From contig MNVP01000085.1 of assembly GCA_001871815.1 (NCBI GenBank), positions 1 to 35,115 on the forward strand: a stretch of DNA of 35,115 nt, written 5' to 3'. Origin of the DNA: Candidatus Omnitrophica bacterium CG1_02_40_15 (GTDB taxonomy: Bacteria; Omnitrophota; Gorgyraeia; Gorgyraeales; Gorgyraeaceae). The notes under the pieces are model-generated. The model was not told the DNA's origin. It did no database searches and saw only the letters and a list, made by a program, of their open reading frames with translations. A program made the translations under genes and the position numbers. This document shows, piece by piece, positions 15,711 to 23,605 of the stretch (position 1 is its first letter; the number at the start of each line of letters is the position of its first letter).

Positions 15711-16405
15711 TAACACTTATTTCTTCTTTTTTCAATAAGTATCTTTGCTAACTCTAAATCTTCTCTTGTCGTAATTTTTATATTGCTGTAAGAACCCATT
15801 ACAATCTTTGGTTTCACCCCGATTCTTTCTACAAGGCTAGAATCATCTGTTGCAATAATTTTTTTCTTCCTGGCAATTTTATACGCCTTTTCTATCAGAT
15901 CCTTTTTGAAAACCTGAGGCGTCTGAGCTTCCCAAAAATATTTCCTTAAAGGGGTATTTTTGATAAAACCATCTTTGCCTACAAATTTCAAAGTAGGCTT
16001 CACAGGAACAGCTGCTACCGCAGCCCTGAACATGGACGCCTCTCTTAATAACGTTTCGATAAGTTCATTTGTAATAAAAGGCCTTATGCCGTCATGGATT
16101 AAAACATAATCTATATTTCCTGAAACAGCCCTTAGCGCGTTGTAAACAGAATCGCTGCGTTCCTTGCCTCCGATCACAAGCCTTGCCTTTTTAATATTAT
16201 ACTTCTCGATTATTTCTTTCCGGGCTTTATTTAATTTATCTTTTCCTACGCTGACCCATATCTCGGCTATATCTTTGTTTTTGGAAAGCGCTATTAAGGT
16301 GCGAGCAAGTATGGGTTTATCGCCAAGAGTTATGTAAGGTTTTTGTATCCTTGATCTTAATCTGGCGCCTGTACCTGCGCTCGGGACAATAGCTGCTACT
16401 CTCAT
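15701..16405 (-). CDS. ispD: 2-C-methyl-D-erythritol 4-phosphate cytidylyltransferase
   Basis: Transfers CMP to MEP in isoprenoid synthesis. The 234 residues show the nucleotidyltransferase start IVPSAGTGARLRS with Lys in IQKPY, GGKERSDSVYNAL, VLIHDGIRPFIT and AAVPVKPTLK followed by EAQTPQVFKKDLI and DDSSLVE, all family motifs. The final residues CYSV and the TAG stop are read from heptads of element A3, so the original end was modified. A perfect-centred 60-bp palindrome (B1) lies between it and the PIN/TRAM gene upstream. Confidence 0.96.
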   Translation of the reverse strand: MRVAAIVPSAGTGARLRSRIQKPYITLGDKPILARTLIALSKNKDIAEIWVSVGKDKLNKARKEIIEKYNIKKARLVIGGKERSDSVYNALRAVSGNIDYVLIHDGIRPFITNELIETLLREASMFRAAVAAVPVKPTLKFVGKDGFIKNTPLRKYFWEAQTPQVFKKDLIEKAYKIARKKKIIATDDSSLVERIGVKPKIVMGSYSNIKITTREDLELAKILIEKRRNKCYSV

Positions 16406-16415
16406 AAATTCAAAA

Positions 16416-16475
16416 AGCTATAAGCCGTAAGCTATAAGTTTTAAGCTTAAAACTTATAGCTTATAACTTAAAGCT
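16416..16475. repeat. Family B palindrome B1 (PIN/TRAM-ispD gap)
   Basis: 60-bp near-perfect palindrome centred at 16445/16446 on AAGCTT. The left arm reads as 7-base units AGCTATA, AGCCGTA, AGCTATA, AGTTTTA, with TAA every 7 bases; the right arm is the complement with four mismatches or so. Confidence 0.9.
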
Positions 16476-16490
16476 AAATTTTTTGACTTT

Positions 16491-17498
16491 TTACTTCCTT
16501 GCGTTTTCCAAAAGTTTTGCAAAAATCATCCTGCCTGCTGCTGTCTGAAGCACGCTGCCTACAACCACATTCACGTTTTGGCCTATTAATCTCCTGCCGT
16601 TATCCACGACTATCATTGTCCCATCTTCCAGATACCCAACTCCCTGATTATACTCCTTGCCTTCTTTAATAAGCCTTGTTTCAAGCATCTCCCCTGGCAA
16701 AACCACAGGCCTCAAGGCATTGCTAAGTTCATTTATATTCAATACCCTTATGCCCTGTATCTCTGAAACCTTATTCAGATTATAATCATTGGTAAATATT
16801 TTTGCGTCAAGCACCTTGGCCAGTTTTACGAGTTTCAGGTCAACCTCTTTTATATCCGCAAAATCTTCATTGTGTATTTTAATATCGATATTTTGGCTCT
16901 TCTGAAGTTTCCCAAGTATATCTAGGCCTCTTCTCCCCCGCTCGCGTTTCAGGGAATCAGAAGAGTCGGCTATCTGCTGCAATTCCTTTAACACAAAACG
17001 CGGCACTATAAATTTTCCGTCTAAGAAACCTGTTTTACACACATCAGCAATTCTGCCGTCTATGATAACGCTTGTATCCAAAAGTATCATTTCATCCTTC
17101 TGATCCTGCCTTGAAAATTTAACATAGGGCACTATTATATTAAATTCATCCCTGCCGCGCATTGCCATGATCATGCCAAGATAACAGAATATAAGCGTAA
17201 GGATAACGCGCAGAGAATACACCAGATTCTTGTCCATAGAAATAAGCGCCATGGTATCAGATACCAGTTTCGCCATTATAAGCCCGAACAATAACCCGAA
17301 AACAGCTGACGAAAGGCCTCTTACAGACACCTTTCTCATGGTAAATTCAAAAATAATTATGAGTACAGCTGCTAAAAAACCTATCGAAGCGCCCAATACG
17401 CTGAAATCAGAAGAACCTATCTGCGCAAACGACCCTACCTGAAAGCCTATTATCATGCTAAGTATCACAAAAAATATCCGTATAAATATTAAGGTCAT
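16491..17498 (-). CDS. PIN/TRAM domain membrane protein (YacL-like)
   Basis: An N-terminal membrane region with four hydrophobic segments (roughly residues 1-20, 25-50, 58-80, 88-110) is followed by a PIN nuclease-fold domain starting ILLDTSVIIDGRIAD with acidic residues also at LKRERGRRGLD and FTNDYNL, then a C-terminal TRAM domain (GYLEDGTMIVVDNGRRLIG). This is the YacL-type architecture; function is uncertain, a membrane-bound ribonuclease is plausible. The ATG at 17498 with GGGAG eight bases upstream is preferred over TTG 17504; 335 residues. Adjacent to ispD-ispF-cysS as in Bacillus. Confidence 0.92.
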   Translation of the reverse strand: MTLIFIRIFFVILSMIIGFQVGSFAQIGSSDFSVLGASIGFLAAVLIIIFEFTMRKVSVRGLSSAVFGLLFGLIMAKLVSDTMALISMDKNLVYSLRVILTLIFCYLGMIMAMRGRDEFNIIVPYVKFSRQDQKDEMILLDTSVIIDGRIADVCKTGFLDGKFIVPRFVLKELQQIADSSDSLKRERGRRGLDILGKLQKSQNIDIKIHNEDFADIKEVDLKLVKLAKVLDAKIFTNDYNLNKVSEIQGIRVLNINELSNALRPVVLPGEMLETRLIKEGKEYNQGVGYLEDGTMIVVDNGRRLIGQNVNVVVGSVLQTAAGRMIFAKLLENARK

Positions 17499-17525
17499 AT
17501 ACAAAGCTCCCTTCTATGGTATAAC

Positions 17526-17578
17526 AGCTGGAAGTTTTAAGCTGTAAGCTTTAAGCTTATGGCTTATAACTTAAAGCT
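17526..17578. repeat. Family B palindrome B2 (mlaD-PIN/TRAM gap)
   Basis: 7-base units AGCTGGA, AGTTTTA, AGCTGTA, AGCTTTA, AGCTTAT, GGCTTAT, AACTTAA, AGCT. The left arm (17526-17551) pairs with the right (17553-17578) with a few mismatches. It follows the mlaD stop by a handful of bases. Confidence 0.85.
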
Positions 17579-17583
17579 GATTT

Positions 17584-18315
17584 TTATTTCTTTTTCTTGC
17601 TCTCCCTAGGCTTCGGTGGTTTAAACAAAAGCTTCCACGGATTCTGTTTAATATCCAATATCATTTCGTCAATATGATTGTACAGCGTGTCATCAGACAT
17701 AAGCCTTCCGATTGTGCCCTTACCCTGCTTGGCATAAGATAAAAAATCCCTTAGGTCTCCGCTCAACGCCTCCATATTATTAACTGTATTTTTTAAAGAC
17801 ACTCTTAAACTATCGTCTCCTACAATCTTATTCACGGATTCTGTAAGAGCGCCTATTTTCCCTATAAGTTCCTTAGTGGACCTGGCAATTTCTTCTGTTG
17901 ATATAGGGTCACATCCTCTAAGAGTGTCTCCTTTTTGCAGAAGCCTTGCGTCCCTGGTGCCAGGGGAAATTTCCAGATATTTTTCTCCCAGAAGCCCCAG
18001 CGTATTAATAGATGCCTTTGCGTTTTCATTAATCCATGTATTCTGAGATACCCACACAGTTAGCTTAACAAAGGGCTTATTTTCCTTTTCATCAAAATAA
18101 ATATTTATCTCCTGCACCTCGCCCACCTGAACCCCTGAATAACGCACAGGCGCGCCTATGCCTATGCCATTTGCAAAGCTGAAGACTACATTAAGGGTAT
18201 ATCCGCGCTTGACGCTGTAAAAATTTCCTATAGAAAATATTATTACGGACAATATAACTATCCCTATGAAAATAAATATACCCACTTTCAGCTCAAAATT
18301 CATGCGTGTAAACAT
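17584..18315 (-). CDS. mlaD: MlaD-like MCE domain protein
   Basis: Substrate-binding component of an Mla-type phospholipid/ lipid transporter at the inner membrane. An N-terminal transmembrane anchor (about residues 9-30, VGIFIFIGIVILSVIIFSI) precedes one MCE domain (about 38-118) with ANGIGIGAPVRYSGVQVGEV. The rest is a helical tail (243 residues in total) as in single-MCE proteins that hexamerise. Good Shine-Dalgarno GGGGGT before ATG 18315. It is downstream of mlaF across element E1; mlaE is separated from mlaF by ruvCAB. Confidence 0.93.
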   Translation of the reverse strand: MFTRMNFELKVGIFIFIGIVILSVIIFSIGNFYSVKRGYTLNVVFSFANGIGIGAPVRYSGVQVGEVQEINIYFDEKENKPFVKLTVWVSQNTWINENAKASINTLGLLGEKYLEISPGTRDARLLQKGDTLRGCDPISTEEIARSTKELIGKIGALTESVNKIVGDDSLRVSLKNTVNNMEALSGDLRDFLSYAKQGKGTIGRLMSDDTLYNHIDEMILDIKQNPWKLLFKPPKPRESKKKK

Positions 18316-18341
18316 TTTACCCCCTTTATATTACATGCTAT

Positions 18342-18465
18342 CGCTGAACTACGCAGAACTTAACGCGGAATTACGCTGAAACTACATGCTAATTTCCGCG
18401 TTTTTCCGCGTCTGCTCCGAGTAAAACTAGGAGCAGCTTCTGCGTTATTCCGCGATTATTACGCG
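18342..18465. repeat. Family E element E1 (mlaF-mlaD gap)
   Basis: Outer arms: TACGCAGAACTTAACGCGG... (from 18350) with CCGCGATTATTACGCG (to 18465), imperfect. Constant flanks TTTCCGCGTTTTTCCGCGT and CTTCTGCG surround a variable core stem CTGCTCC (18412-18418) / GGAGCAG (18430-18436). The mlaF stop (GCG TAA) is read from the element. Confidence 0.8.
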
Positions 18466-19208
18466 TCTTCTGTAATCGGCCCTTTTGCCGCTCCTGTTAT
18501 AAACTGTTTTACTATCGGATCTTTTGTATTCTTAATTTCATCAGGCGTCCCAATAGTTATAATCTTCCCTTTATATAACATCGCTATCCTGTCAGCTATT
18601 TTAAAAGCGCTGACCATGTCATGAGTTACAACTATGGATGTTACGTTCAATTTATTATTCAAATCTACGATAAGGCCATTTATCGCATCAGCCATTATTG
18701 GATCTAATCCTGTAGTCGGCTCATCGTATAATATAATCTTTGGGTTATTGCAGATCGCTCGCGCAAGCCCTACCCTTTTTTTCATCCCTCCGCTTAGCTC
18801 GCTAGGCATCAGATTCTCTATGCCCTTTAAACCCACAAGCTCCAGAGCATCTGCAACTTTTTTCCGAATCTCTGAGCCTGAAATAACAGTATGCTCTCTT
18901 AATTTAAATCCTACATTCTCTCCCACTGTCATTGAATCAAATAAAGCAGCGCCCTGGAAAAGCATTCCGAAGCTAAGCCTAAGCTTATCCATCTCGTATT
19001 CTTCAAGCCTTGTCATATCGTTCCCATCTATAATAACCTGGCCCATATCAGGTTTTATAAGCCCTATTATATGCTTTAATAGCACGCTTTTCCCGCAGCC
19101 TGAACGGCCTATTATAACAATTCTCTCGCTTGAATTTATAATAAGATTCAGATTATCTAATACCTTTGAGCTAGTGAATGATTTGGAAAGATTTATGATT
19201 TCTATCAT
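18459..19208 (-). CDS. mlaF: MlaF-like ABC transporter ATPase
   Basis: ATPase of the Mla/MCE lipid transport system. The 249 residues have Walker A GRSGCGKS (34-41), the MlaF-type Q-loop FQGAALFDSMTVGENV, signature LSGGMKKRVGLARA and Walker B ILYDEPTTGLDPI. The sequence LFDSMTV and GMKKRVG are characteristic of MCE-associated ATPases rather than generic importers. The start follows a family A hairpin with no obvious Shine-Dalgarno. Partner permease mlaE lies about 2.3 kb upstream with ruvCAB in between. Confidence 0.95.
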   Translation of the reverse strand: MIEIINLSKSFTSSKVLDNLNLIINSSERIVIIGRSGCGKSVLLKHIIGLIKPDMGQVIIDGNDMTRLEEYEMDKLRLSFGMLFQGAALFDSMTVGENVGFKLREHTVISGSEIRKKVADALELVGLKGIENLMPSELSGGMKKRVGLARAICNNPKIILYDEPTTGLDPIMADAINGLIVDLNNKLNVTSIVVTHDMVSAFKIADRIAMLYKGKIITIGTPDEIKNTKDPIVKQFITGAAKGPITEDA

Positions 19209-19212
19209 ATTC

Positions 19213-19290
19213 TTAGCGTAGAGCGTTTAGCGTATAGCGTATAGGGATAATAGCTATTATTATCCGCTATACGCTCTACGCTATCCGCTA
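19213..19290. repeat. Family A heptad hairpin A4 (ruvB-mlaF gap)
   Basis: Left: TAGCGTA, GAGCGTT, TAGCGTA, TAGCGTA, TAG (19213-19243). The middle holds its own small stem GGATAATA/TATTATCC. Right: TCCGCTA, TACGCTC, TACGCTA, TCCGCTA (19263-19290). The ruvB TAG stop is at 19288-19290, the outermost heptad. Confidence 0.92.
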
Positions 19291-20328
19291 AAACAACTCT
19301 TTCTGCGCTTCCTTTTTATACGGCACCTTTAAATGATCGTATGCCAGTTTTGTAACTTCCCTGCCCCTTGGCGTCCGCTTAAGAAATCCTATTTTCAATA
19401 AAAACGGCTCCACGACATCTACTATGGTATCGCTCTCTTCATTCAGGGTTGCGGCAAGCGATTCTATGCCCACCGGCCCACCGTCATAAAAATCAATTAT
19501 TGCTTTCATGACTTTTCTATCTATGTCATCCAGGCCCGCGTTATCTATCCTGTGCGACGCAAGGCCGGCAATAGCAATCTCCTTGTCTACCTTCTTATTG
19601 CCTTTTACTTCGCTGTAATCCCTTACTCTTCTTAAGAGCCTGTTGGCTACGCGGGGCGTGCCGCGCGAACGGCTCGCAATCTCAATAGCTGCGTCTTCAT
19701 TAAGAGGTATATTTAAAAGTTCTGCGGACCGCTCTATTATTTTTACCAGGTCATCCGCCTCATAAAATTCAAGGTGGTAAAACATGCCGAACCTGCTTCT
19801 TAAAGGCGCGCTCAATAATCCTGCGCGGGTTGTAGCGCCGATAAGCGTAAATCTTTTTAAATTGAACTTTATGGTCTTTGCGTAAGGCCCTTTATCTATA
19901 AGAAAATCTATCTGAAAATTTTCCATAGCAGGGTATATAAATTCTTCTACAACCTTTGACAGCCTGTGAATCTCATCGATAAAAAGTATATCTCTCTCGC
20001 CAAGATTAGTAAGAATCCCTATAAGATCTCCTGCCCTTTCTATAGCGGGCCCTGAGGTAGCGGTAATCTTGGCTCCCATCTCGCGGCTTATGATATGGGC
20101 AAGCGTTGTCTTTCCCAACCCAGGGGGGCCTGAAAGCAGAATATGCTCAAGGCCTTCTTTTCTTTTTTTTGCCGCCTTTATTGCGATATTTACATTTTCG
20201 ATTACATGCTTCTGGCCTATAAAATTCTTGAAACTGTCAGGCCTCAAGGAAATATTACATACTGCCTCTTCCTCTGCTTCCTGGCCGGTAATCAGTCGTT
20301 CGCGATCGTCTTTATTATTTTCTATCAT
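19288..20328 (-). CDS. ruvB: Holliday junction DNA helicase RuvB
   Basis: Hexameric AAA+ motor of RuvAB branch migration. The 346 residues carry SLRPDSFKNFIGQ, Walker A SGPPGLGKTT (66-75), Walker B ILFIDEIHRL, sensor region GATTRAGLLSAPLRSRFG and the arginine-finger/winged-helix C-terminus (GGPVGIESLAATLNEE, RTPRGREVT). AAAGGT precedes the ATG. The stop is taken from the A4 element and the gene is separated from ruvA by A5, although ruvA and ruvC still overlap. Confidence 0.98.
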   Translation of the reverse strand: MIENNKDDRERLITGQEAEEEAVCNISLRPDSFKNFIGQKHVIENVNIAIKAAKKRKEGLEHILLSGPPGLGKTTLAHIISREMGAKITATSGPAIERAGDLIGILTNLGERDILFIDEIHRLSKVVEEFIYPAMENFQIDFLIDKGPYAKTIKFNLKRFTLIGATTRAGLLSAPLRSRFGMFYHLEFYEADDLVKIIERSAELLNIPLNEDAAIEIASRSRGTPRVANRLLRRVRDYSEVKGNKKVDKEIAIAGLASHRIDNAGLDDIDRKVMKAIIDFYDGGPVGIESLAATLNEESDTIVDVVEPFLLKIGFLKRTPRGREVTKLAYDHLKVPYKKEAQKELF

Positions 20329-20338
20329 ATACCTTTAT

Positions 20339-20415
20339 TAGCGTATAGCGTAGAGCGTTTAGCGGATAGGTCTTTTTGCATGGAATTTTTTTTATACGCT
20401 CTACGCTAAACGCTA
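20339..20415. repeat. Family A heptad hairpin A5 (ruvA-ruvB gap)
   Basis: Left: TAGCGTA, TAGCGTA, GAGCGTT, TAGCGGA, TAG (20339-20369). Right: TACGCTC, TACGCTA, AACGCTA (20395-20415). The loop GTCTTTTTGCATGG... is nearly identical to that of A3, 4.7 kb away. The ruvA stop TAG is the last heptad (20413-20415). Confidence 0.92.
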
Positions 20416-21042
20416 TTTTTTAGACTTCTGTTTGTACACCTCATTCAGAAGATCCTCTGCTGTCTTTATCTCCGGATTGCGTTTTAATGCTTCATCCAGC
20501 ATATTTTTGGCTTCGAATTTTTTATACTGTAGCTGCAATAAAACGCCCATTGCCTCTTCTTCTATCCCATGCTTGAGCGTAAAGGCTCTAGCTCCATTTC
20601 TAGTATCCTGGATAAGCCCGAATTTTCCCACCTTACCCTGAAGTTTTGCCACAATCTCTCTTGCTCTCTGCTCTCCAATGCCGGGCAGGGACTTTAAAAA
20701 AGGCACATCGGCCGTATCGATTGCCTGGGCAATCATGGATATAGGCATCTTCAATGCCCTTACAGCAGCCTTTGGCCCGATACCTGACACTGTTATAAAC
20801 TTTTCAAAAAATTCTTTTTCTATTTCATTCAGAAAACCTATCAGGCATTGGAACCCTTTGGATGGTTCCAGCTGAAAATAATGGTATGTGATAAGAGAAA
20901 TAACCCCATCCGGTTGTACGCTATTTTCAAGGCATTGCATCACAGCGCCTGGAATAAATACTTCATAACACATCCCATTTACATCCAGCAATATTGACTC
21001 TTCTTTTTTTTCTAATAACTTACCTGTAATTCTGCAAATCAT
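20413..21042 (-). CDS. ruvA: Holliday junction branch migration protein RuvA
   Basis: Tetrameric Holliday-junction binding subunit of RuvAB. With ATG 21042 (MICRITGKLLEKK) the protein is 209 residues: OB-fold domain I, then helix-hairpin-helix repeats including SGIGPKAAVRAL and LPGIGEQRAREIVAKL, and a C-terminal domain III (EAMGVLLQLQYKKFEA) that contacts RuvB. Upstream in-frame starts (21102 and others) lie inside ruvC and are not needed; a GGGGG run precedes 21042. It overlaps ruvC by 23 bases. Confidence 0.95.
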   Translation of the reverse strand: MICRITGKLLEKKEESILLDVNGMCYEVFIPGAVMQCLENSVQPDGVISLITYHYFQLEPSKGFQCLIGFLNEIEKEFFEKFITVSGIGPKAAVRALKMPISMIAQAIDTADVPFLKSLPGIGEQRAREIVAKLQGKVGKFGLIQDTRNGARAFTLKHGIEEEAMGVLLQLQYKKFEAKNMLDEALKRNPEIKTAEDLLNEVYKQKSKK

Positions 21043-21520
21043 TTCTATGCCCCCATATATTGGCATGCGTAATTGCAAGAGCCAGAGCATCTGTAACATC
21101 AACTGGTTCAGGTGGATTCTTTAACCCCAATAAACTTGTAACAGTTCTCTGCACCTGTTCTTTTGAAGCTCTGCCGCGTCCAGTAATCGCTTTTTTTATC
21201 TTCGTAGTAGGGTAATTCACAAGCAAGACATCCTGATGCTCAACTGCAAGGCATATCGCGCCCCGCGCGTGAGCCATCAGTATGGAAGTCTTCGGATGTT
21301 TGTAATGAGAATACAGCTCTTCCAAAACCACTGCCTCAGGCAATGTATCTTTTATTAAGTTCATGACTTTTTTATAAATACTGGCCAGTCTTTTTTCCAT
21401 CTTATCTTTTGCATTAGACCTTATAATGCCAGCTTCCATCAATTTGACATTATTGCCGCATGCATCTATGAGGCCGTAACCTGTAATTCCAAGACCTGGA
21501 TCTATCCCCAGAATTCTCAT
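21020..21520 (-). CDS. ruvC: Crossover junction endodeoxyribonuclease RuvC
   Basis: Holliday-junction resolvase. The 166-residue protein shows the RNase H-like acidic catalytic set: Asp7 in GIDPGLGITGYG, Glu68 region in VVLEELY, and the paired aspartates 141/144 in VDVTDALALAITHA. GRGRASKEQVQ is the conserved DNA-contact loop. Length is typical. The mlaE gene ends 8 bases upstream, so ruvC is read directly after a lipid-transport permease. Confidence 0.97.
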   Translation of the reverse strand: MRILGIDPGLGITGYGLIDACGNNVKLMEAGIIRSNAKDKMEKRLASIYKKVMNLIKDTLPEAVVLEELYSHYKHPKTSILMAHARGAICLAVEHQDVLLVNYPTTKIKKAITGRGRASKEQVQRTVTSLLGLKNPPEPVDVTDALALAITHANIWGHRNDLQNYR

Positions 21521-21528
21521 TATGCCTT

Positions 21529-22311
21529 TTACGGAAATATAAAATAAAATAGCGCGGTGAAAAGACAGTCAGCCGCGATTATTAAAATAAACGAAATAAC
21601 AACAGAGCGGGTTGTGGCCTTTCCTACTCCCTCGGCCCCGCCCTCTGTAATAAAACCTTCATAGCATGAAACTATGCATATAATTATTGCGAATATAAGC
21701 GACTTAAAAAGCCCTGTGAATAAATCCTTGAACGCAAGCGTATCGAATGTCATTTTCCAGTATATGGTAGAACCTATCAGAAGCTTATAAACTCCTATCA
21801 TATATCCGCCTATTATACCTATAAAATCTGCGTAAACTGTAAGCAAGGGGAGCATAATACATAGCGCGAGAAACCGCGGCACAACAAGGTATTTCACGGG
21901 ATTTGCGGCAAGGGTCTTCAAAGCATCTATTTGCTCGCTCACCTTCATTGTCCCGAGTTCTGCAGTGATACTGGCCCCTACCCTGCCCGCAATAACAAGC
22001 GCTGTCAAAACAGGCCCGAGTTCCCTGAGCATAGAAAGCGCCACAAGGCTTGATATATACATCTGAGCGTTCATTTTTGTCAACTGATACGCGCTCTGAA
22101 GCGCCAGCACCATTCCTGTGAATAGCGCAACCATAAAAACTATAGGAAAACTCATGACGCCTATCTTGTGCATCTGTATAATCCATTCTTTTTTTCTGAA
22201 AGGCAGGACAAATACCTGAAATATCGTGCCGACCATCAGAGTAAATGTGCCGCCTATATAAATAAAAAAATTCAGCGCTTTTTTACCCAGATTATTTATC
22301 CACTCTTTCAT
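21529..22311 (-). CDS. mlaE: MlaE-like ABC transporter permease
   Basis: Integral membrane permease of the Mla/MCE lipid transporter, 260 residues, with the MlaE family signature around ELGPVLTALVIAGRVGASITAELGTMKVSEQIDAL (quoted here in parts: ELGPVLTALVIAGRVGAS and AELGTMKVSEQIDAL). About five hydrophobic segments are visible, and the cytosolic-facing EGGAEGVGKATTRSVV near the C-terminus is also conserved. It follows an AsmA-like gene across element C1 and precedes ruvC by 8 bases. MlaF and MlaD for the same complex lie beyond ruvCAB. Confidence 0.94.
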   Translation of the reverse strand: MKEWINNLGKKALNFFIYIGGTFTLMVGTIFQVFVLPFRKKEWIIQMHKIGVMSFPIVFMVALFTGMVLALQSAYQLTKMNAQMYISSLVALSMLRELGPVLTALVIAGRVGASITAELGTMKVSEQIDALKTLAANPVKYLVVPRFLALCIMLPLLTVYADFIGIIGGYMIGVYKLLIGSTIYWKMTFDTLAFKDLFTGLFKSLIFAIIICIVSCYEGFITEGGAEGVGKATTRSVVISFILIIAADCLFTALFYFIFP

Positions 22312-22315
22312 AATT

Positions 22316-22490
22316 AATGAGCGCTTGACTTATGGAGCGAGTAAAACGAGCGAACATAAGTCAATGCGCGAATTAATCCCGCCCTTTTGAATAGCAAGCT
22401 GAGAAACCTTGCTAAAAGGGCGGGATAAGTTCGGACAAATAAGTTACGTCACATACTTCTTGGAATAGGGCTCCGTAACTTATGTCCTCA
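22316..22490. repeat. Family C modular element C1 (AsmA-like-mlaE gap)
   Basis: Three hairpins in a row. First: TTGACTTATG / CATAAGTCAA with GAGCGAGTAAAACGAGCG between. Central constant: TCCCGCCCTTTT (22377-22388) / AAAAGGGCGGGA (22414-22425) with inner AGCAAG/CTTGCT. Third: GGACAAATAAGTTACG / CGTAACTTATGTCC. It starts one base past the upstream gene's stop codon and ends 4 bases before the mlaE start. Confidence 0.9.
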
Positions 22491-22491
22491 C

Positions 22492-23484
22492 TTAAAATCT
22501 CTTTTTATGCTCTATGCCAAAAAATTCTTCATTTTCTTTTAATTTCATCTGAAATACCTGGCCATTATCCAGCTTGTATTCCAGGCTCATCTCGTCCAGA
22601 TTGTCCCTTTTTTTATAAGGGGGCAATTCTTCTCTAGCGAATGTCTTAAACCCAACTGATACCTTGTCGCCGATATCCTTAACCATCTTAAGGCTATCGT
22701 AGCCATCTTTACTTATATCCCAGCCGTCCCATACTATTGTTTTCATATCAGACTTCAGTTTTATGTAACTCAGGAGATCAGAGCCCACAACATTTCTCAG
22801 GTCTATATAACCTTCCATTGTAAAAGTAGCCTGAGCCTGCTTGATCCTGGAAGCCACTATGTTGATTATAGGCCCTATGCCCTGTATTCTTATATCAGCG
22901 GAATCATACCATATAGGGCCTATCTTCCCAGATCTAGAGCTTATAAAACCGCTTGATTGGAGGTTATTGAGCGGGCCTTTTATATTGAAAAGTCCGTTCA
23001 TGACGCCAGTCACAACGCCTGGCCTTTTTGCCTTTGTCATTATTGCAATATCTTTTAAGTTCGCCCTGAGTATTTCAAAATATATATTTGTTTCAAACTG
23101 CTTTTTTAATCTTACAGTGCCTTTTAAACGATATGCATTTCCAAAATTCAGAGAATAGGCCTCAAACTTATCTTTTGTAAGCTTGAAGAATACCTTTAAA
23201 TCCGGCAACGCGCTTGAATTTATGGTCATATTGCTGGAATAAAGTTTCCCAGTCAGGCCATTATCTTTTAACACCTTGGCCTTTAAAATAAAATTGCCGG
23301 ATAGGATCGCGCCTTTAATATCCAGATTGTCTATTTTTAATTCTGAAACCAACTCTTTATTGTCAAAGAGATAAAGATTCAGAGAAACTGCTTTATCGAT
23401 TCCTAAATCTATCGCTCTGGCGCTGGCTGTAACAACAAAGATTGAGCTTGCAGCCAATGCTATGATCTTTAAATTATATTTCAT
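22492..23484 (-). CDS. Exported AsmA/TamB-like protein of unknown function
   Basis: 330 residues with a typical signal peptide (positively charged start, hydrophobic stretch about 5-20, cleavage likely after ASARA near residue 24). The remainder is rich in alternating hydrophobic beta strands, with FNIKGPLNNLQSSGFISSRSG and WYDSADIRIQG, the style of AsmA-like/TamB C-terminal repeats that form lipid-carrying beta grooves. This is a fold-level impression, not a firm family assignment. Its place immediately upstream of mlaE suggests a periplasmic or outer-membrane role in lipid transport. No cysteine lipobox is seen at the cleavage site. Confidence 0.6.
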   Translation of the reverse strand: MKYNLKIIALAASSIFVVTASARAIDLGIDKAVSLNLYLFDNKELVSELKIDNLDIKGAILSGNFILKAKVLKDNGLTGKLYSSNMTINSSALPDLKVFFKLTKDKFEAYSLNFGNAYRLKGTVRLKKQFETNIYFEILRANLKDIAIMTKAKRPGVVTGVMNGLFNIKGPLNNLQSSGFISSRSGKIGPIWYDSADIRIQGIGPIINIVASRIKQAQATFTMEGYIDLRNVVGSDLLSYIKLKSDMKTIVWDGWDISKDGYDSLKMVKDIGDKVSVGFKTFAREELPPYKKRDNLDEMSLEYKLDNGQVFQMKLKENEEFFGIEHKKRF

Positions 23485-23498
23485 ATATAAACATGTAC

Positions 23499-23595
23499 TT
23501 CTCGACTCTGCTCTCTTGATATGCTATCGTGACCGCTCGAAGAATAATATTGTTCGAGCGGACGTCATTGCCATACTTGTAAGTTCAGTCGAGAA
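23499..23595. repeat. Family D element D3 (clpC-AsmA-like gap)
   Basis: Bounded by TTCTCGACT and AGTCGAGAA. Core stem CCGCTCGAA / TTCGAGCGG around AATAATATT-type sequence. About 37 bases of the left part recur as the reverse complement in D4. Confidence 0.88.
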
Positions 23596-23605
23596 CTATC
23601 TGTAA

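Noticed and set aside
21785..22186. 133-codon minus-strand frame within mlaE
   Set aside because: It lies in another frame fully inside the MlaE gene, whose own motifs are clear, and has no recognisable domain.
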